Shown here: positions 36,985-46,370 of the stretch, piece after piece
Position numbering within the stretch: the stretch's first letter is position 1
Layout of the letters: each line of letters begins with the position of its first letter
Assembly (NCBI RefSeq): GCF_000979455.1
Contig: NZ_JJOY01000028.1
Coordinates: forward strand, 32,153 to 96,152
Direction of reading: 5' to 3'
DNA: 64,000 nucleotides
Origin: Methanosarcina sp. 2.H.T.1A.6
GTDB lineage: Archaea; Halobacteriota; Methanosarcinia; Methanosarcinales; Methanosarcinaceae
Program-made: the position numbers and the translations under genes
The notes under the pieces: model-generated
What the model was told of the DNA's origin: nothing
Databases searched by the model: none
What the model saw: only the letters and a program-made list of their open reading frames with translations

Positions 36985-38601
36985 ATGAGGATTAAACGTC
37001 TGGATGTATCATTGTTATGTGCTTTTTTGGTTGCCGTACTTGTCGCGTTACCGACACATGCCCAGATGGGACCGGGGGGCGGTCCAGGGGCGGGGATGGG
37101 TTCCGGAATGATGCAGGGCTACGGTTTTGCGCAGTATGACAGCAGGTTTGATGGGTTAGGGTCAATGACCTTTGAAGAAGTATCAGACACCTTCGGGGTC
37201 CAGGTTGAAAATGCGATCTCTGACCTTGAGCTTCCGGAAGATATGGACACGCAGCTTACGGTTCTGGAGATTGAAGAGCGGTATGGGGTCTCAGGGCAGG
37301 AAATTGCCAGTTACATGGTAATGAACATGCAACAGCTGAATACGACCCTTGACCCGAGGGAAAGGCTCTTGATGCGTCAGCAGGCCACTCAGGCAATGAG
37401 AACCGGTAGGGGCAGTGGGATGTATTTCATGCGGCAGGGAAATTGTGCCTGTGGAAACTTTACCACATTCAACTTCAACGAAAGCGGGATAATAGAAAAC
37501 TTCGCTGTAGGAGGAAACCTTCTCTTTGATTCGGTTGAAATTCCGGATTTTGAGTACCTTGACGAACAGATTACGGAAACAACAGCTTTTTACCAGGGTG
37601 TTGACAGCCAGATCCTGATTCAGGATTCTCCCATGGGGATTTTCCAGGTAAGGGCTTTTGCAAATAAAACCGTTACTTACAACCTTGCAGATGGAGTAAA
37701 AGCAAGCCTGGAAAAGAATATCTCCAGCGGGCTTGAGAATGCAGTCCCCATAAAAATTACCGCAAACAATTTCGAGGGATATCTGGTGTTTTTCAGGAAT
37801 CCCCTAACCGAAAATCCCGAGGGTCCTATTAACGGGACTGAAGTAGAAATTTCGGGCGATAAAATCACAGTCAATCTTGTAGAATATAGTGTGGTAATGT
37901 TCAGGGCAAGTCCGATGCAGCCTTCATTGATGCAAACCGGATACAGGTACGATAGTAATCATACCTACATGCATCAGGTACTTAACAGGGAAATAGCAAC
38001 CGGAAGATTCGGAGCTGAGATAGCTTTCCGTGCAGGTTCGGATAAGGTTTCAGTAACAAATTATGCCCCTGTTGGCCTGAAAGTAAGGGAAATGGATCGA
38101 GATCGCATTGTACTTGGCGTTGAATCAGACCTGCCAGATGGAAGAGTCATCAATATAAACTTAGACAATGAGACCATTAACCTCACCAATCCCGACCGTC
38201 TGAGGCTCAGATATGACGGTGCAATAATTGAAGAAGCTGACAGCATTGACGAACTCTTTACAGATGGAAACAGACCTCTTTGCTACAGGCTATACGAAAA
38301 CGGGACAGCTTCAATTGCAGTATATATCCCGCAGTTTTCGGAACATGAGATTATAATAGACCTTGTGCCTGAAGGTGAGGAAGGTGCAGCAGATGTTTCC
38401 AGAACTGGAGAAATGGCTTCGGATGAAGCTGAATCAATCGGAGCTGATGACGGAATAAATGAAACTGAAGGACAGGTTTCGGAAACTGGAGAGCCTAAAG
38501 CTCAGAACGAAAAAGGTGATGTAGAATCGTCTCCGGCTTTTGAGCTCGGGTTTGCAGTTTCAGGCCTGACAGCAGCATATGGACTGAGGCACAGGAAATA
38601 A
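36985..38601 (+). CDS. Surface protein with PGF-CTERM-like anchor, unknown function
   Basis: A 538-residue secreted protein. A signal peptide (residues 7-26, LLCAFLVAVLVALPTHA) precedes a Met/Gly-rich stretch (MGPGGGPGAGMGSGMM) and an all-alpha part with LTVLEIEERYGVSGQEI near residues 90-110. A long beta-rich body follows. An acidic linker from about residue 470 leads to a C-terminal PAF, hydrophobic stretch and RHRK. This looks like a PGF-CTERM sorting signal with Ala in place of Gly. The ATG at 36985 follows AGGGGGA and is preferred over an upstream in-frame ATG at 36823, which would place 54 residues before the signal peptide. I do not recognise the body; it stands alone. Confidence 0.75.
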   Translation: MRIKRLDVSLLCAFLVAVLVALPTHAQMGPGGGPGAGMGSGMMQGYGFAQYDSRFDGLGSMTFEEVSDTFGVQVENAISDLELPEDMDTQLTVLEIEERYGVSGQEIASYMVMNMQQLNTTLDPRERLLMRQQATQAMRTGRGSGMYFMRQGNCACGNFTTFNFNESGIIENFAVGGNLLFDSVEIPDFEYLDEQITETTAFYQGVDSQILIQDSPMGIFQVRAFANKTVTYNLADGVKASLEKNISSGLENAVPIKITANNFEGYLVFFRNPLTENPEGPINGTEVEISGDKITVNLVEYSVVMFRASPMQPSLMQTGYRYDSNHTYMHQVLNREIATGRFGAEIAFRAGSDKVSVTNYAPVGLKVREMDRDRIVLGVESDLPDGRVININLDNETINLTNPDRLRLRYDGAIIEEADSIDELFTDGNRPLCYRLYENGTASIAVYIPQFSEHEIIIDLVPEGEEGAADVSRTGEMASDEAESIGADDGINETEGQVSETGEPKAQNEKGDVESSPAFELGFAVSGLTAAYGLRHRK

Positions 38602-38703
38602 ACCTCTGTCTCAATGCCTGTATCAGGTGAAATCAGAATTATGAAAGGGCCGGTCAAATTCCGGTCCTTAAAACAGAATTTAAACAAGACTTAAAATCAG
38701 GTC

Positions 38704-38796
38704 CAGATAACTCAGATTTAGATCTTTTCTATTTCAGATAACTCAGATTTAGATCTTTTCTATTTCAGATAACTCAGATTTAGATCTTTTCTATAT
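38704..38796. repeat. Three 31-bp tandem repeats spanning the end of the PAP2 gene
   Basis: The unit begins CAGATAACTCAGATTTAGAT and is repeated at 38704-38734, 38735-38765 and 38766-38796. The third unit contains the stop of the PAP2 gene (38780-38782) and its last residues EKI, so each copy repeats the same coding end and stop. Slippage from the gene end is the likely origin. Confidence 0.7.
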
Positions 38797-39838
38797 CTCT
38801 TCCGTACAGCCCAAGCTTTGCACAGATATATACGGAAATCCAGATTGTGGATGCAGGAATGAAGGTTTTCGGGAATTCAAGAACCGTGAAACCGAAGTAA
38901 CCTGCCACCCCGATTACATCAAATCCAACATCAAGAACAAGGCTGAATACCCCAAACAGCATGAGGGCGATAAATACCCTGGCAGCTCGCTGCCCTGTAT
39001 TTCCGTCATCTTCCGGGAGCCCTTTTCGTATCACCATGAGATATGCCGTATTCGTGCCGAGGAGAAATCCTGCCACATCGGCACTTATCAGGGATGAGGC
39101 TGTGAGGAGGAGAGGAACAACAAACATAAAGGAGTAAAAAAAGAGATTTTTCTGCCTGAAAACAAGCTCAAAGCTCTCCTTTTTGAAAAGATCATCTTTC
39201 AACGGGCTTTTAAGGAAGTGCGTAAAGACAATCAGGATAATTATACCCAGGGTCGCTCCTCCCAGTACATCTCCCAAAAAATGCCTTCCCAGGTACATTC
39301 TTGAAAAAGCTATCAGTAAAATCGCTGCCGGAGCCAGGTTTTTTATTACCCTGTTCTCGAAGACCCGGGCAGTTCCTCCCCATAATGTAATTGCTGTCGA
39401 GACATGCCCTGAAGGAAATCCGAACATGGAATGAGAAATTGTGCCCTGAAATCTGAATGCCTCAAGCGCCTCTCTGCCCGGAAGCCCGAAAAACCTGTCC
39501 GCCCCCTCCCCGGAAAAAGGAGACATATTCGGAAACCCTTTTTCAAGGTTCAGGACCCTGGAATCCACAAAGTCGGGCCTTGGGAGGACAAAAACTCCCT
39601 TAAGAACTTCCGTGAATTCACCGGTCCAGAGCAGCAGCTGGAACAGAAGAAAACCTTTCTTGAAATCAACCCCGAAAGTGGTGATGATTATTATGCTGGC
39701 AAAAAAGGCGGCAGACCCCATTGAAGTTATCAAAACCATGAGGAAAGTAAACCATTCGGTTCCGAGGGATTGGAGGTAAAGTATAGGTTCTGTCTGGAAC
39801 AAGGGGAAACTCCTGATTAAATGTTTGCCGGAAGACAT
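38780..39838 (-). CDS. PAP2-family membrane phosphatase
   Basis: A 352-residue membrane protein of the PAP2/phosphatidic acid phosphatase type. The three signature parts are all present: K-x6-RP as KGVFVLPRP near residue 80, PSGH near 140 (GFPSGHVSTA), and SR-x5-H-x3-D as SRMYLGRHFLGD near 180. Such enzymes remove phosphate from lipid phosphates or pyrophosphates (for example polyprenyl pyrophosphate) on the outer face of the membrane. About nine membrane helices are visible, with a C-terminal hydrophobic half beyond the catalytic domain. The ATG at 39838 is chosen over a TTG at 39913, though neither has a good ribosome binding site. The substrate is not known. Confidence 0.85.
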   Translation of the reverse strand: MSSGKHLIRSFPLFQTEPILYLQSLGTEWFTFLMVLITSMGSAAFFASIIIITTFGVDFKKGFLLFQLLLWTGEFTEVLKGVFVLPRPDFVDSRVLNLEKGFPNMSPFSGEGADRFFGLPGREALEAFRFQGTISHSMFGFPSGHVSTAITLWGGTARVFENRVIKNLAPAAILLIAFSRMYLGRHFLGDVLGGATLGIIILIVFTHFLKSPLKDDLFKKESFELVFRQKNLFFYSFMFVVPLLLTASSLISADVAGFLLGTNTAYLMVIRKGLPEDDGNTGQRAARVFIALMLFGVFSLVLDVGFDVIGVAGYFGFTVLEFPKTFIPASTIWISVYICAKLGLYGRDIEKI

Positions 39839-40026
39839 ATATACAGCTCTATTCAGAAAGCCGGGGAACTGTAAAAAGTTTGTGTTGAGTTTGCTAATTC
39901 TTGAGTTCGTCAACTATACTTATTTTGGAGATTTATGTTAAGTTTGGTTATTTGGTGAGGTTATATTTCTGAGTTTGTAATTATTTTGAGCTGAAATACC
40001 TATCCCGGGTTGGCATCATATTACTA

Positions 40027-41625
40027 TTACGGCTCTGCGGACCCCGGGAGCTCCAGCTTAAAATCATTGATCGAGAACTTCTTTTCAGGGCACCTTTCCT
40101 GGCATCTCCTGCAGGCAGTGCCAAGGCATCTCGCAGTATTGATCCTGAAACTTTCGTTTTTCCTTGAGAGGGCTTCTTCCGGGCACCCCTTCACGCAAGT
40201 ATCACAGCCGCTGCACCGGATCGTGGCAATTAAACCGCATTTTGGCTCCATGATCTCCAGGCTTTTTCCAAGATCCCTGATATCCCTTTCGTATTTTCTT
40301 TCAATAATGCTTTCCTGCAGTTTTTTCGGGATTGGCCGGATTCCTGACCTTTCAAGGTTTGTGTTGTATTTTTCAAGGGGCATTCCTTCATTCCAGAGGG
40401 CTATCTCCTGGATGTAGATGGCTGCAAAGGTCGGGGAGGAGGCAAACATGATGTGGTTTGCAAGGATCGATTTCTTCATTTCATTGAGGCAGGAGAGGTA
40501 GTCGGGATCAAGGGCCAGGTCCTTTGCAAGTTCCAGGGAGGTGTTTCCGCACTGGACAATCCGTTTCGGGGTTGCAGGCACAATTCCCGTGACCTGTGCC
40601 TTATGAGGGTCAACGTAGGTCCCGCTGGCTCCGCACATGTACATTGTTTCCAGGTCTTCGTATGTTATTCCTGCTTCGTGCATCAGGGTCAGGTGGCCTG
40701 CTCTCAGGGCTCCGAAGGCTTTTCCGGCTTCTATCACATCCTCCTCCGTAAACGTGATCCCCTTTCCCACCCGGATTCTGCCGCCTTCGATATGAGGAGG
40801 CTTTATTATGCCGGTTACAAGGCCTGCGTACATAAGAGCAATCACACCTGTGCCGGTGATCCCCTTCACAGGGTATCCCGAGGTTTTGAAGGTCCCTTCT
40901 CGCAGGTTGATTTTAGGCCCTTCCACAAGCCTGAGCTTTTCATCAAGGGCAAGGGTCTGCCAGCCCCCTGCGGAAAGCCGCATATCGGCAATTGCTCCGG
41001 GGGTTGCCAGCATACCTTTGCTTATCTGCTGTCCCTCCATGGCCGGGCCCGCAGCAGCCGATCCTGTAAAGATCTTATCGTCCACTTTCAGGGCCATTTC
41101 CGCATTGGTCCCGTAATCCGTAACCATGCAGGTTTCGGAGGAATCCAGAAACCCTGTTTTTATCATCATGGCAAGGGCATCGGCTCCGATTTCATGCCTT
41201 ATCGAAGGCGGGATAATCACATCAACATCTATGGAAAGCCCGATTTCATTTCCTGAAACGATATGTCCGTCCCTTTCCGGAGACTTTACATGCATTTTTT
41301 CAAGGGCGTTTTTTCCCGCAAATGCAAGGTCCCGGATTTCGATTCCTTCTAACAGCGACAGCTGGATCGGATTTCCACAAACGGCTATGCGCTTGAGGTT
41401 TCCGGGTTTAAGGCTTTTTATCAGGGAGTTTACGGCTGAAACGAGAATTTCATGGGCTGTGTCCTGCCCGTAACTGATCGCAAAGTCCATATGGTCAACA
41501 ACATTTGCACCCGGAAGAGGGTTTCTGGATAAAATTGCAGTCCTCAGGACGGAATGGTCCGTAAGGTCCAGGAGCTGCGCTCTGATTCCGCTGGTGCCGA
41601 TATCGATATTTATAGCCTGATCCAT
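40027..41625 (-). CDS. ramA: Corrinoid protein reductive activase RamA
   Basis: RamA uses ATP to reduce the Co(II) of methyltransferase corrinoid proteins back to active Co(I). The 532-residue product has an ASKHA-type ATPase region (start INIDIGTSGIRAQLLDL, then TDYGTNAEMAL near residue 170 and GTGVIALMYAGL near 260). Two 4Fe-4S motifs follow near the C-terminus: CSGCDTCVKGCP near residue 475 and CLGTACRRCQERCP near 505, where the second has the longer first spacing. The length fits the Methanosarcina family. It is the last gene of the methyltransferase operon, 99 bases after the corrinoid protein gene, so it most likely serves that corrinoid protein. It could also act on other corrinoid proteins of the cell. 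Confidence 0.92.
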   Translation of the reverse strand: MDQAINIDIGTSGIRAQLLDLTDHSVLRTAILSRNPLPGANVVDHMDFAISYGQDTAHEILVSAVNSLIKSLKPGNLKRIAVCGNPIQLSLLEGIEIRDLAFAGKNALEKMHVKSPERDGHIVSGNEIGLSIDVDVIIPPSIRHEIGADALAMMIKTGFLDSSETCMVTDYGTNAEMALKVDDKIFTGSAAAGPAMEGQQISKGMLATPGAIADMRLSAGGWQTLALDEKLRLVEGPKINLREGTFKTSGYPVKGITGTGVIALMYAGLVTGIIKPPHIEGGRIRVGKGITFTEEDVIEAGKAFGALRAGHLTLMHEAGITYEDLETMYMCGASGTYVDPHKAQVTGIVPATPKRIVQCGNTSLELAKDLALDPDYLSCLNEMKKSILANHIMFASSPTFAAIYIQEIALWNEGMPLEKYNTNLERSGIRPIPKKLQESIIERKYERDIRDLGKSLEIMEPKCGLIATIRCSGCDTCVKGCPEEALSRKNESFRINTARCLGTACRRCQERCPEKKFSINDFKLELPGSAEP

Positions 41626-41724
41626 GTTTTATCCCAGGGTTTTGTTAAAGGAGGTAAAGATTGGAAAAAAGAATAAAGTAAAAAAGAAAAAAGGAAAAAA
41701 TAAAACTGGAAAGTTAAAGTAAAA

Positions 41725-42552
41725 TCAGTGAAGGTCCTTGCGGACTTCTTCCCAGCTTTTTCCTGCACAGATCTGTTTTGCGATTTTTACCGCATCAAGC
41801 GGAGTTTTTCCATATACTGAGTTGCCAAAGGTCTCGACGAAGTGACTGTCCACAGCAGCTCCACCACAGGCGACAGGGACGCCTTCGGATTCCAGGGCTT
41901 CTGCGAGGGCTTTAAGGCCTCCTTTGGTCGTGCTCATGAGGGTTGTTCCGGTAACAAGGTCGGCTTTCTCCGCCTTTACGGCTTCGACGACTGCTTCCAC
42001 CGTTATGTCTCTTCCGAGATCGATGACTTCAAACCCGTTCGCCCTCAGAATGGCTGCCACTATATTCTTGCCTATGTCATGCAGGTCTCCCACAATAACA
42101 AGGGATACCACCTTCCCACTGGAGGGGATGTCTCCTATCTTTTCCTGGCAGAGTTCCACACCTCCGAGGAGTGCTTCATTTGCCAGCAGGATTTCCGGGA
42201 CATAGCTTTCTCCTATGTCGTAAAGCTCACACACGGTCTGGATGCCGTGCATAAGGGAGTTTAAGACCAGGTCTGTAGGATCTCTTCCTTTATCAAGGAG
42301 GCCAGCTGTGAGTTTGGCGGCTTCTGCCCTGTTTCCTGCGATCACCGCATCTGCCACGGCTGCATATTCGGGGTCCTTTGGCCGGTTCTTTTCCTTTATC
42401 TGGTCGGCGGTGGTCACTTCTTTTTTCCCGTCTCCGAGGTCCACCCCGAGGCCGATCATGATCCCTTCATCAATGAGTTTTTTGAACTTCGCAGGCTCTT
42501 TTTCTTTCATCTCGAAGATCTTCTGGACTGCGAGGTCGATATGCCTGATCAT
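41725..42552 (-). CDS. Methyltransferase corrinoid protein (MtaC/MtbC type)
   Basis: A 275-residue corrinoid-binding protein that would carry the methyl group on cobalt. An N-terminal extension of about 60 residues ([20 protein letters not shown]) precedes the helical cap ([23 protein letters not shown]) and a Rossmann domain with the base-off/His-on motif [10 protein letters not shown] (Asp-x-His-x-x-Gly) near residue 155, followed by TGTTLMSTT and VACGGAAV. The extension is not usual for MtaC or MtmC. Its start overlaps the methyltransferase stop by 4 bases (ATGA). The substrate-side methyltransferase (MtaB/MtmB type) is missing from the operon, so either the MtaA-like enzyme does both steps or the partner lies elsewhere. 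Confidence 0.88.
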   Translation of the reverse strand: MIRHIDLAVQKIFEMKEKEPAKFKKLIDEGIMIGLGVDLGDGKKEVTTADQIKEKNRPKDPEYAAVADAVIAGNRAEAAKLTAGLLDKGRDPTDLVLNSLMHGIQTVCELYDIGESYVPEILLANEALLGGVELCQEKIGDIPSSGKVVSLVIVGDLHDIGKNIVAAILRANGFEVIDLGRDITVEAVVEAVKAEKADLVTGTTLMSTTKGGLKALAEALESEGVPVACGGAAVDSHFVETFGNSVYGKTPLDAVKIAKQICAGKSWEEVRKDLH

Positions 42553-43652
42553 TCCTGCACTCCTCCGAGGACGTTTTCTTTCATGTTCCTTCCGATACCT
42601 ACCCCTATCTGCCTGACGAGGTCTTCCACATCATCGTATTTCGGGATCGGGGTTTCCTTGCAGGCCCTGACATAGGCCCTGAGGTTTTCGAGGGAAGTCC
42701 CGAATGAGACATCACATGCAGTCCCGACAATATCGGTTCCCTGCAGGATACATTCCCTGGTCCTGTTGTAGACCTGTTCCGGGGTGCCGTTTGGCATCAG
42801 ATCGATAACGTCCAGGCTTCCGAGGATAGACATCTCGTTGCCCATTACCTGGCGGCAGTACCAGACTGGCACGGCATCAAAGGAGAAGCAGTCGATTCCA
42901 CTCTGCTTTATGTAAGGCAGGAGTTTGCTGGTATCTCCGCAGATGTGCAGGATCTGGGGGCAGCTGATCTCCCTTGCCATCCTTTTGTGGGCAGGGAGCA
43001 CGAATTCTTTGTAAGTTTCCCCAGAAATAAGGTCTCCTGAAGCCGATGGGTCAGCAGGGAAAAGGATATGTGCCCCATAAGCGGTCTGCAGCCTTCCGTA
43101 GGCTATTACGAAGTCTGTGGCAGCCTCTATGAATGCATGGGCTTTTTCCGGGTCGGTCTTTGTCCACCTTACCAGGTTTTCAACGCCTGCTATGTGGCCG
43201 GCTACTGTAAAAGGGGCTGTAAGTACGGGGATTATAGGGAGCATTCCTTCGTAGCGCTTCCTCAGTTCATCGATTGCTCCGAGCACGACTGGAATCCTTC
43301 CGGTTTCTTCCAGGTTGTCTGGCCAGGTTATGTCAGCCGGGTCCGTATAAGCAGGGCCGGTTACGGGAGGCCTGTCCGGCTTGTCCCAGTCAAGTTTGCA
43401 TCCAAGAACTTCCGCTTCCAGGGAAATGTCAAATTGAGGGCGTGCAGCCTCAATGCCACAGACTTCATATGGGGCGGCTGCAAGGTCTGCCATCATTTTA
43501 CTGTCAAAGTGGGCTTTTGGCCAGGAAGCATTGCAGATCTGCATCAGTTCTGCCGTGGTCTGAGCCAGAGGATTTGCAGGGGGTACGTAGTCAACCCTGC
43601 CTCCAAGCACTGCTGCCAGAGCTCTTTTGGTTGGAGTCATTTCGCTTACCAT
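42549..43652 (-). CDS. MtaA/MtbA/CmuA-family methyltransferase
   Basis: A 367-residue enzyme of the uroporphyrinogen decarboxylase-like methyltransferase family, which moves methyl groups between a corrinoid protein and coenzyme M or a thiol. The TIM barrel shows [13 protein letters not shown] near residue 27, [19 protein letters not shown] near 65-85, and the zinc ligands His-x-Cys in LHICGDT near 245 with a third Cys in [10 protein letters not shown] near 320, as in MtaA. The ATG has AAGGAGA upstream. A likely promoter at 43943-43985 gives it a leader of about 300 bases. Candidates for the pathway are methylthiol or methylmercaptopropionate systems (MtsA or MtpA type), but the substrate cannot be read from the sequence. 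Confidence 0.88.
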   Translation of the reverse strand: MVSEMTPTKRALAAVLGGRVDYVPPANPLAQTTAELMQICNASWPKAHFDSKMMADLAAAPYEVCGIEAARPQFDISLEAEVLGCKLDWDKPDRPPVTGPAYTDPADITWPDNLEETGRIPVVLGAIDELRKRYEGMLPIIPVLTAPFTVAGHIAGVENLVRWTKTDPEKAHAFIEAATDFVIAYGRLQTAYGAHILFPADPSASGDLISGETYKEFVLPAHKRMAREISCPQILHICGDTSKLLPYIKQSGIDCFSFDAVPVWYCRQVMGNEMSILGSLDVIDLMPNGTPEQVYNRTRECILQGTDIVGTACDVSFGTSLENLRAYVRACKETPIPKYDDVEDLVRQIGVGIGRNMKENVLGGVQE

Positions 43653-44381
43653 GTTCTATGTCTCCTTTTTCATTTTTAAATATAATTTAATCGTTATGTC
43701 CCACAACCAGAGTGTCACCTAATGTGTTTTTTCTTTTAATGAATGCTTTTTTTTGAATGGCACCCATAAGGTTAAGGAGTAGTGACCTGTTGCCAGGTAG
43801 AAGCCTGATATGTTCCGTTTTAACGGTTCCTTTTGCCAGTTCCTTTTCCGTATCCAGGAAAAGCATACAAAAATTCATTCTGGTTTTTGCAAAAATTCGC
43901 AGTTATTACGTTGACATTTATTTATATGCACATTTGAATACTTAACTGGATACAGTTAGTATACAGAAGGAAAAACTTATATACTCCTATAATTTATATT
44001 AACACTTACTCTTTTTAAATTGTCTATTTATTCATTGGCAGGCTTCTAGCACTCCATTCCAGATTCATTCTCATTATTCTATATCCACTCTTATTAATCG
44101 TCCTTAGCCAGTATTACTCGTTTTTTTGTATGTGATATTTATTAAAATATGAAAAAAATATTTATTGTTGTGACAGCAATTATATGATTGTTTATCAGCC
44201 ATGAATTAGATTTTATCAGCTATGGATTAGATAGTATCAGATAGTATCATCAATCGTTATCAATTATGTTAAACTCTGTCTTCTCAGCAAGTCACCGGGA
44301 CTATATTAATACCTGAAAATTTTTTGGAATCCTGAATTTCATTGAAGTGCAGTTCATTCCACAAGAACCGAGGTCAATTGC
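43653..44381. other. Long leader and divergent promoter region of the methyltransferase operon
   Basis: About 730 bases without a supported gene. The left half is the likely 5' leader of the methyltransferase mRNA, with small hairpins such as ACCTG/CAGGT (about 43789-43802) and CGTTTTAACG near 43819. A 21-bp unit starting TTTATCAGC occurs twice at 44191-44232. Minus-strand frames here have no gene features. Confidence 0.5.
43943..43985 (-). promoter_or_regulatory. Promoter with palindromic operator of the methyltransferase operon
   Basis: On the minus strand AGTATATAAG (43985-43976) is a good TATA box. About 25 bases downstream, where transcription should start, lies the palindrome TAACTG-GATA-CAGTTA (43943-43958). 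A regulator bound there would control the start. The leader to 43652 would be about 300 bases, which is common in Methanosarcina methyltransferase operons. Confidence 0.45.
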
Positions 44382-44834
44382 TTGAAGCTGAACCAGATAG
44401 ACGACACCCGAAAGAAAAGAGCAGTCATCATTTTCCTTGCCGCCATTCTTTTCATTTCAGTTAAGGGGTTTTTGTCCCCTGTGGTAGGTGTTGGTTTTGT
44501 CCTTCAAAAAGAAGTGGTAGGAGTTGAAGGGGAAGAAAGGACTATCATTTTCCAGAGCGGCCCTGAAGGGATTTCGATTCAGGATGCAGCCTGCGGGCAG
44601 TTACTTCCGGAAGGCTCCGAAAACCTCCAGATCAACGAGTCCGTGGAAGCCGAACTTAAAACCATGTATCCGGAAATCGAGTACATTGTCAGAATGCGTC
44701 TCTGTGTTGAAGACGAAGTCCGGGAATACAGAGCAAGCAGGGAGGACTTCAACAGGCTGGATATAGGCAGGGTGGCCAAGTTCAGGGTTTACCGCTCCGA
44801 AAGGGACGTTATTGAGAAGATCGTTGAAATGTAA
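44382..44834 (+). CDS. Small membrane-anchored hypothetical protein
   Basis: A 150-residue protein with one N-terminal membrane helix (residues 14-32) and a soluble part outside, including FVLQKEVVGVEGEERTIIF, SIQDAACGQLLPEG and a C-terminal RVAKFRVYRSERDVIEKI. I do not recognise the family. The start is TTG, preceded by GAGGT at a good distance; no ATG or GTG lies nearby in frame. Single gene with no operon partner. Confidence 0.6.
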   Translation: MKLNQIDDTRKKRAVIIFLAAILFISVKGFLSPVVGVGFVLQKEVVGVEGEERTIIFQSGPEGISIQDAACGQLLPEGSENLQINESVEAELKTMYPEIEYIVRMRLCVEDEVREYRASREDFNRLDIGRVAKFRVYRSERDVIEKIVEM

Positions 44835-44908
44835 GCTCTGCAGCCGGAGCCTGCTGTCAAAGTATCTTTTAGATTTGTTTCCCGGTACTTTTCTGTTCTT
44901 TTCCCGTT

Positions 44909-44958
44909 TTTTCTTTTCTTTTCTTTTCTTTTCTTTTCTTTTCTTTTCTTTTCTTTTC
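44909..44958. repeat. Pentanucleotide microsatellite, ten TTTTC units
   Basis: Ten uninterrupted TTTTC units with more T/C-rich sequence on both sides. It lies between the stop at 44834 and the 45118 gene. On the minus strand it is a purine tract that reads as repeated KRKEK, which is not a gene. Confidence 0.85.
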
Positions 44959-45117
44959 TGATTCTCTTCCGGTTCTTTTTCGTTTTTCTCTTTCACGGAA
45001 TATTTTGTTCCTTCTGTTTTATATCCCGTGACATATAATTTTCCTATTCGGTATATCCCGGAAATTCAATATCCCTGCATATGATATTTCCGGTATATGA
45101 AATCTTGAGGGGGTTAA

Positions 45118-45987
45118 ATGAATTTCATGAAAACACTATTCTTGTTTTTGCTTGTAGCATGTCTGCTCGGCGTTTCGGGCTGCACGGATTCGGAGGATTC
45201 CGGACCTGACGTCCCTGAACCGGATTCTCCTGAACCCGATCCCGATGTCCCAACTGTTCCCAAAGCTTCCGGGAGCGCTTCAACTGACACCCGAAATGAA
45301 ACCGTTAACATCACAAGTGAGGGGCAGACCTATCCTGCTTATACTGCTGTTCCGGCGGCAGAGGGTAAATACCCGGCTGTAGTTCTGATCCATTCCTTTA
45401 ATGGCTTTGAGCTCGGATACCAGGATATAGTGGACAGGATGGCAGCAGACGGGTTTGTTGTGGTCGCTCCACAGTGGCAAACCTATTCCCGCTCTCCTCC
45501 TGATTCAGAGGTAGAATCCCTTGTCAGAAACAGCGTAAGTTACCTTGAGGGCAGGGACGATGTTGATCCGGAAAACCTGGGCCTTACCGGTTTTTGTGCG
45601 GGCGGCAGGTATACCATGCTTTTCCTGCCCCGGATCGAAGAGTTCAAGTCCGGAGTTGCTTGGTATGGTTTCCCTTACACAGGCGGGTCTGAAACCCAGC
45701 CAGACCAGCCGGCCAGCCTGATAGACCAGCTTGATGTACCTATGCTTATCATACACGGTACCCGCGATCAGGCAAGCAATATCTCCGATATCTACCGGTA
45801 CGCCGGAGAGCTGGACACGGCTGACAAATACTTCGAACTGAAGGTTTACCAGGGTGAACCGCACGGCTTCATGATCGAAGACGGAGAACTTTCTGAAAGC
45901 TTCGTTGCACAGGACGCATATGAGGAGATGACAGATTTCTTTAACAGGACGCTGAATTACGGGACAATGGAAAATTCATCTCAGTAA
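45118..45987 (+). CDS. Dienelactone-hydrolase-family lipoprotein
   Basis: A 289-residue secreted alpha/beta hydrolase. A lipoprotein-type signal peptide ends in GVSGC (Cys 22), then an acidic Pro-rich linker (DVPEPDSPEPDPDVP) and the catalytic domain from about residue 60. The triad of the family is visible: nucleophile Cys in GFCAGGR near residue 160, Asp in HGTRDQ near 218 and His in GEPHGF near 250. The Cys nucleophile is typical of dienelactone hydrolases and not of serine esterases. The ATG follows GAGGGGG. It should act at the outer membrane face on an ester or lactone; the substrate is not known. Confidence 0.85.
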   Translation: MNFMKTLFLFLLVACLLGVSGCTDSEDSGPDVPEPDSPEPDPDVPTVPKASGSASTDTRNETVNITSEGQTYPAYTAVPAAEGKYPAVVLIHSFNGFELGYQDIVDRMAADGFVVVAPQWQTYSRSPPDSEVESLVRNSVSYLEGRDDVDPENLGLTGFCAGGRYTMLFLPRIEEFKSGVAWYGFPYTGGSETQPDQPASLIDQLDVPMLIIHGTRDQASNISDIYRYAGELDTADKYFELKVYQGEPHGFMIEDGELSESFVAQDAYEEMTDFFNRTLNYGTMENSSQ

Positions 45988-46370
45988 CCTGAGAGCAGTA
46001 ACCTGAGAGGAAATTATCAATCTCATCAACTCATTCAATTTTTATAAAATAATAATACTAATAATAATAGTAATGATGATAATAATGATGATAATAATAA
46101 TTCATTCAATTTTTGGGTTATTTTTTAATCATCAGGAAGAGCAGCATAAATACGATCCAAATTCTGTTTTGTCTTTTTTCCAGGTGTATATATTAATTAT
46201 CCATCTATTTATATAATAGAATGGGAATATATGGGGTGAAGGCACCACATCGCTAGAATTTCTCTGGCTGGAGTTCTTTCCGATCATGGTTTCCATAACA
46301 TCATTCATAAAAAATACACCGTTAATAAACACACTATTAATGGTACAGAATAGAAATTCATGGTAGATTT
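45988..46370. other. Intergenic region with AAT/GAT trinucleotide repeats
   Basis: A run of AATAATA, GATGAT and TAATAA units at about 46048-46101 is flanked on both sides by TCATTCAATTTTT. The rest is AT-rich with no gene. The short flanking direct repeat and the simple-sequence core point to slippage. Confidence 0.5.

Noticed and set aside
41725..42552. Naming the corrinoid protein MtaC, MtbC or MtsB
   Set aside because: The corrinoid motif is common to all, and the N-terminal part fits none clearly, so no symbol is given.
44601..44996. Lys/Glu-rich minus-strand frame with KRKEK repeats
   Set aside because: It is the translation of the TTTTC microsatellite and lies partly antisense to the 44382 gene.
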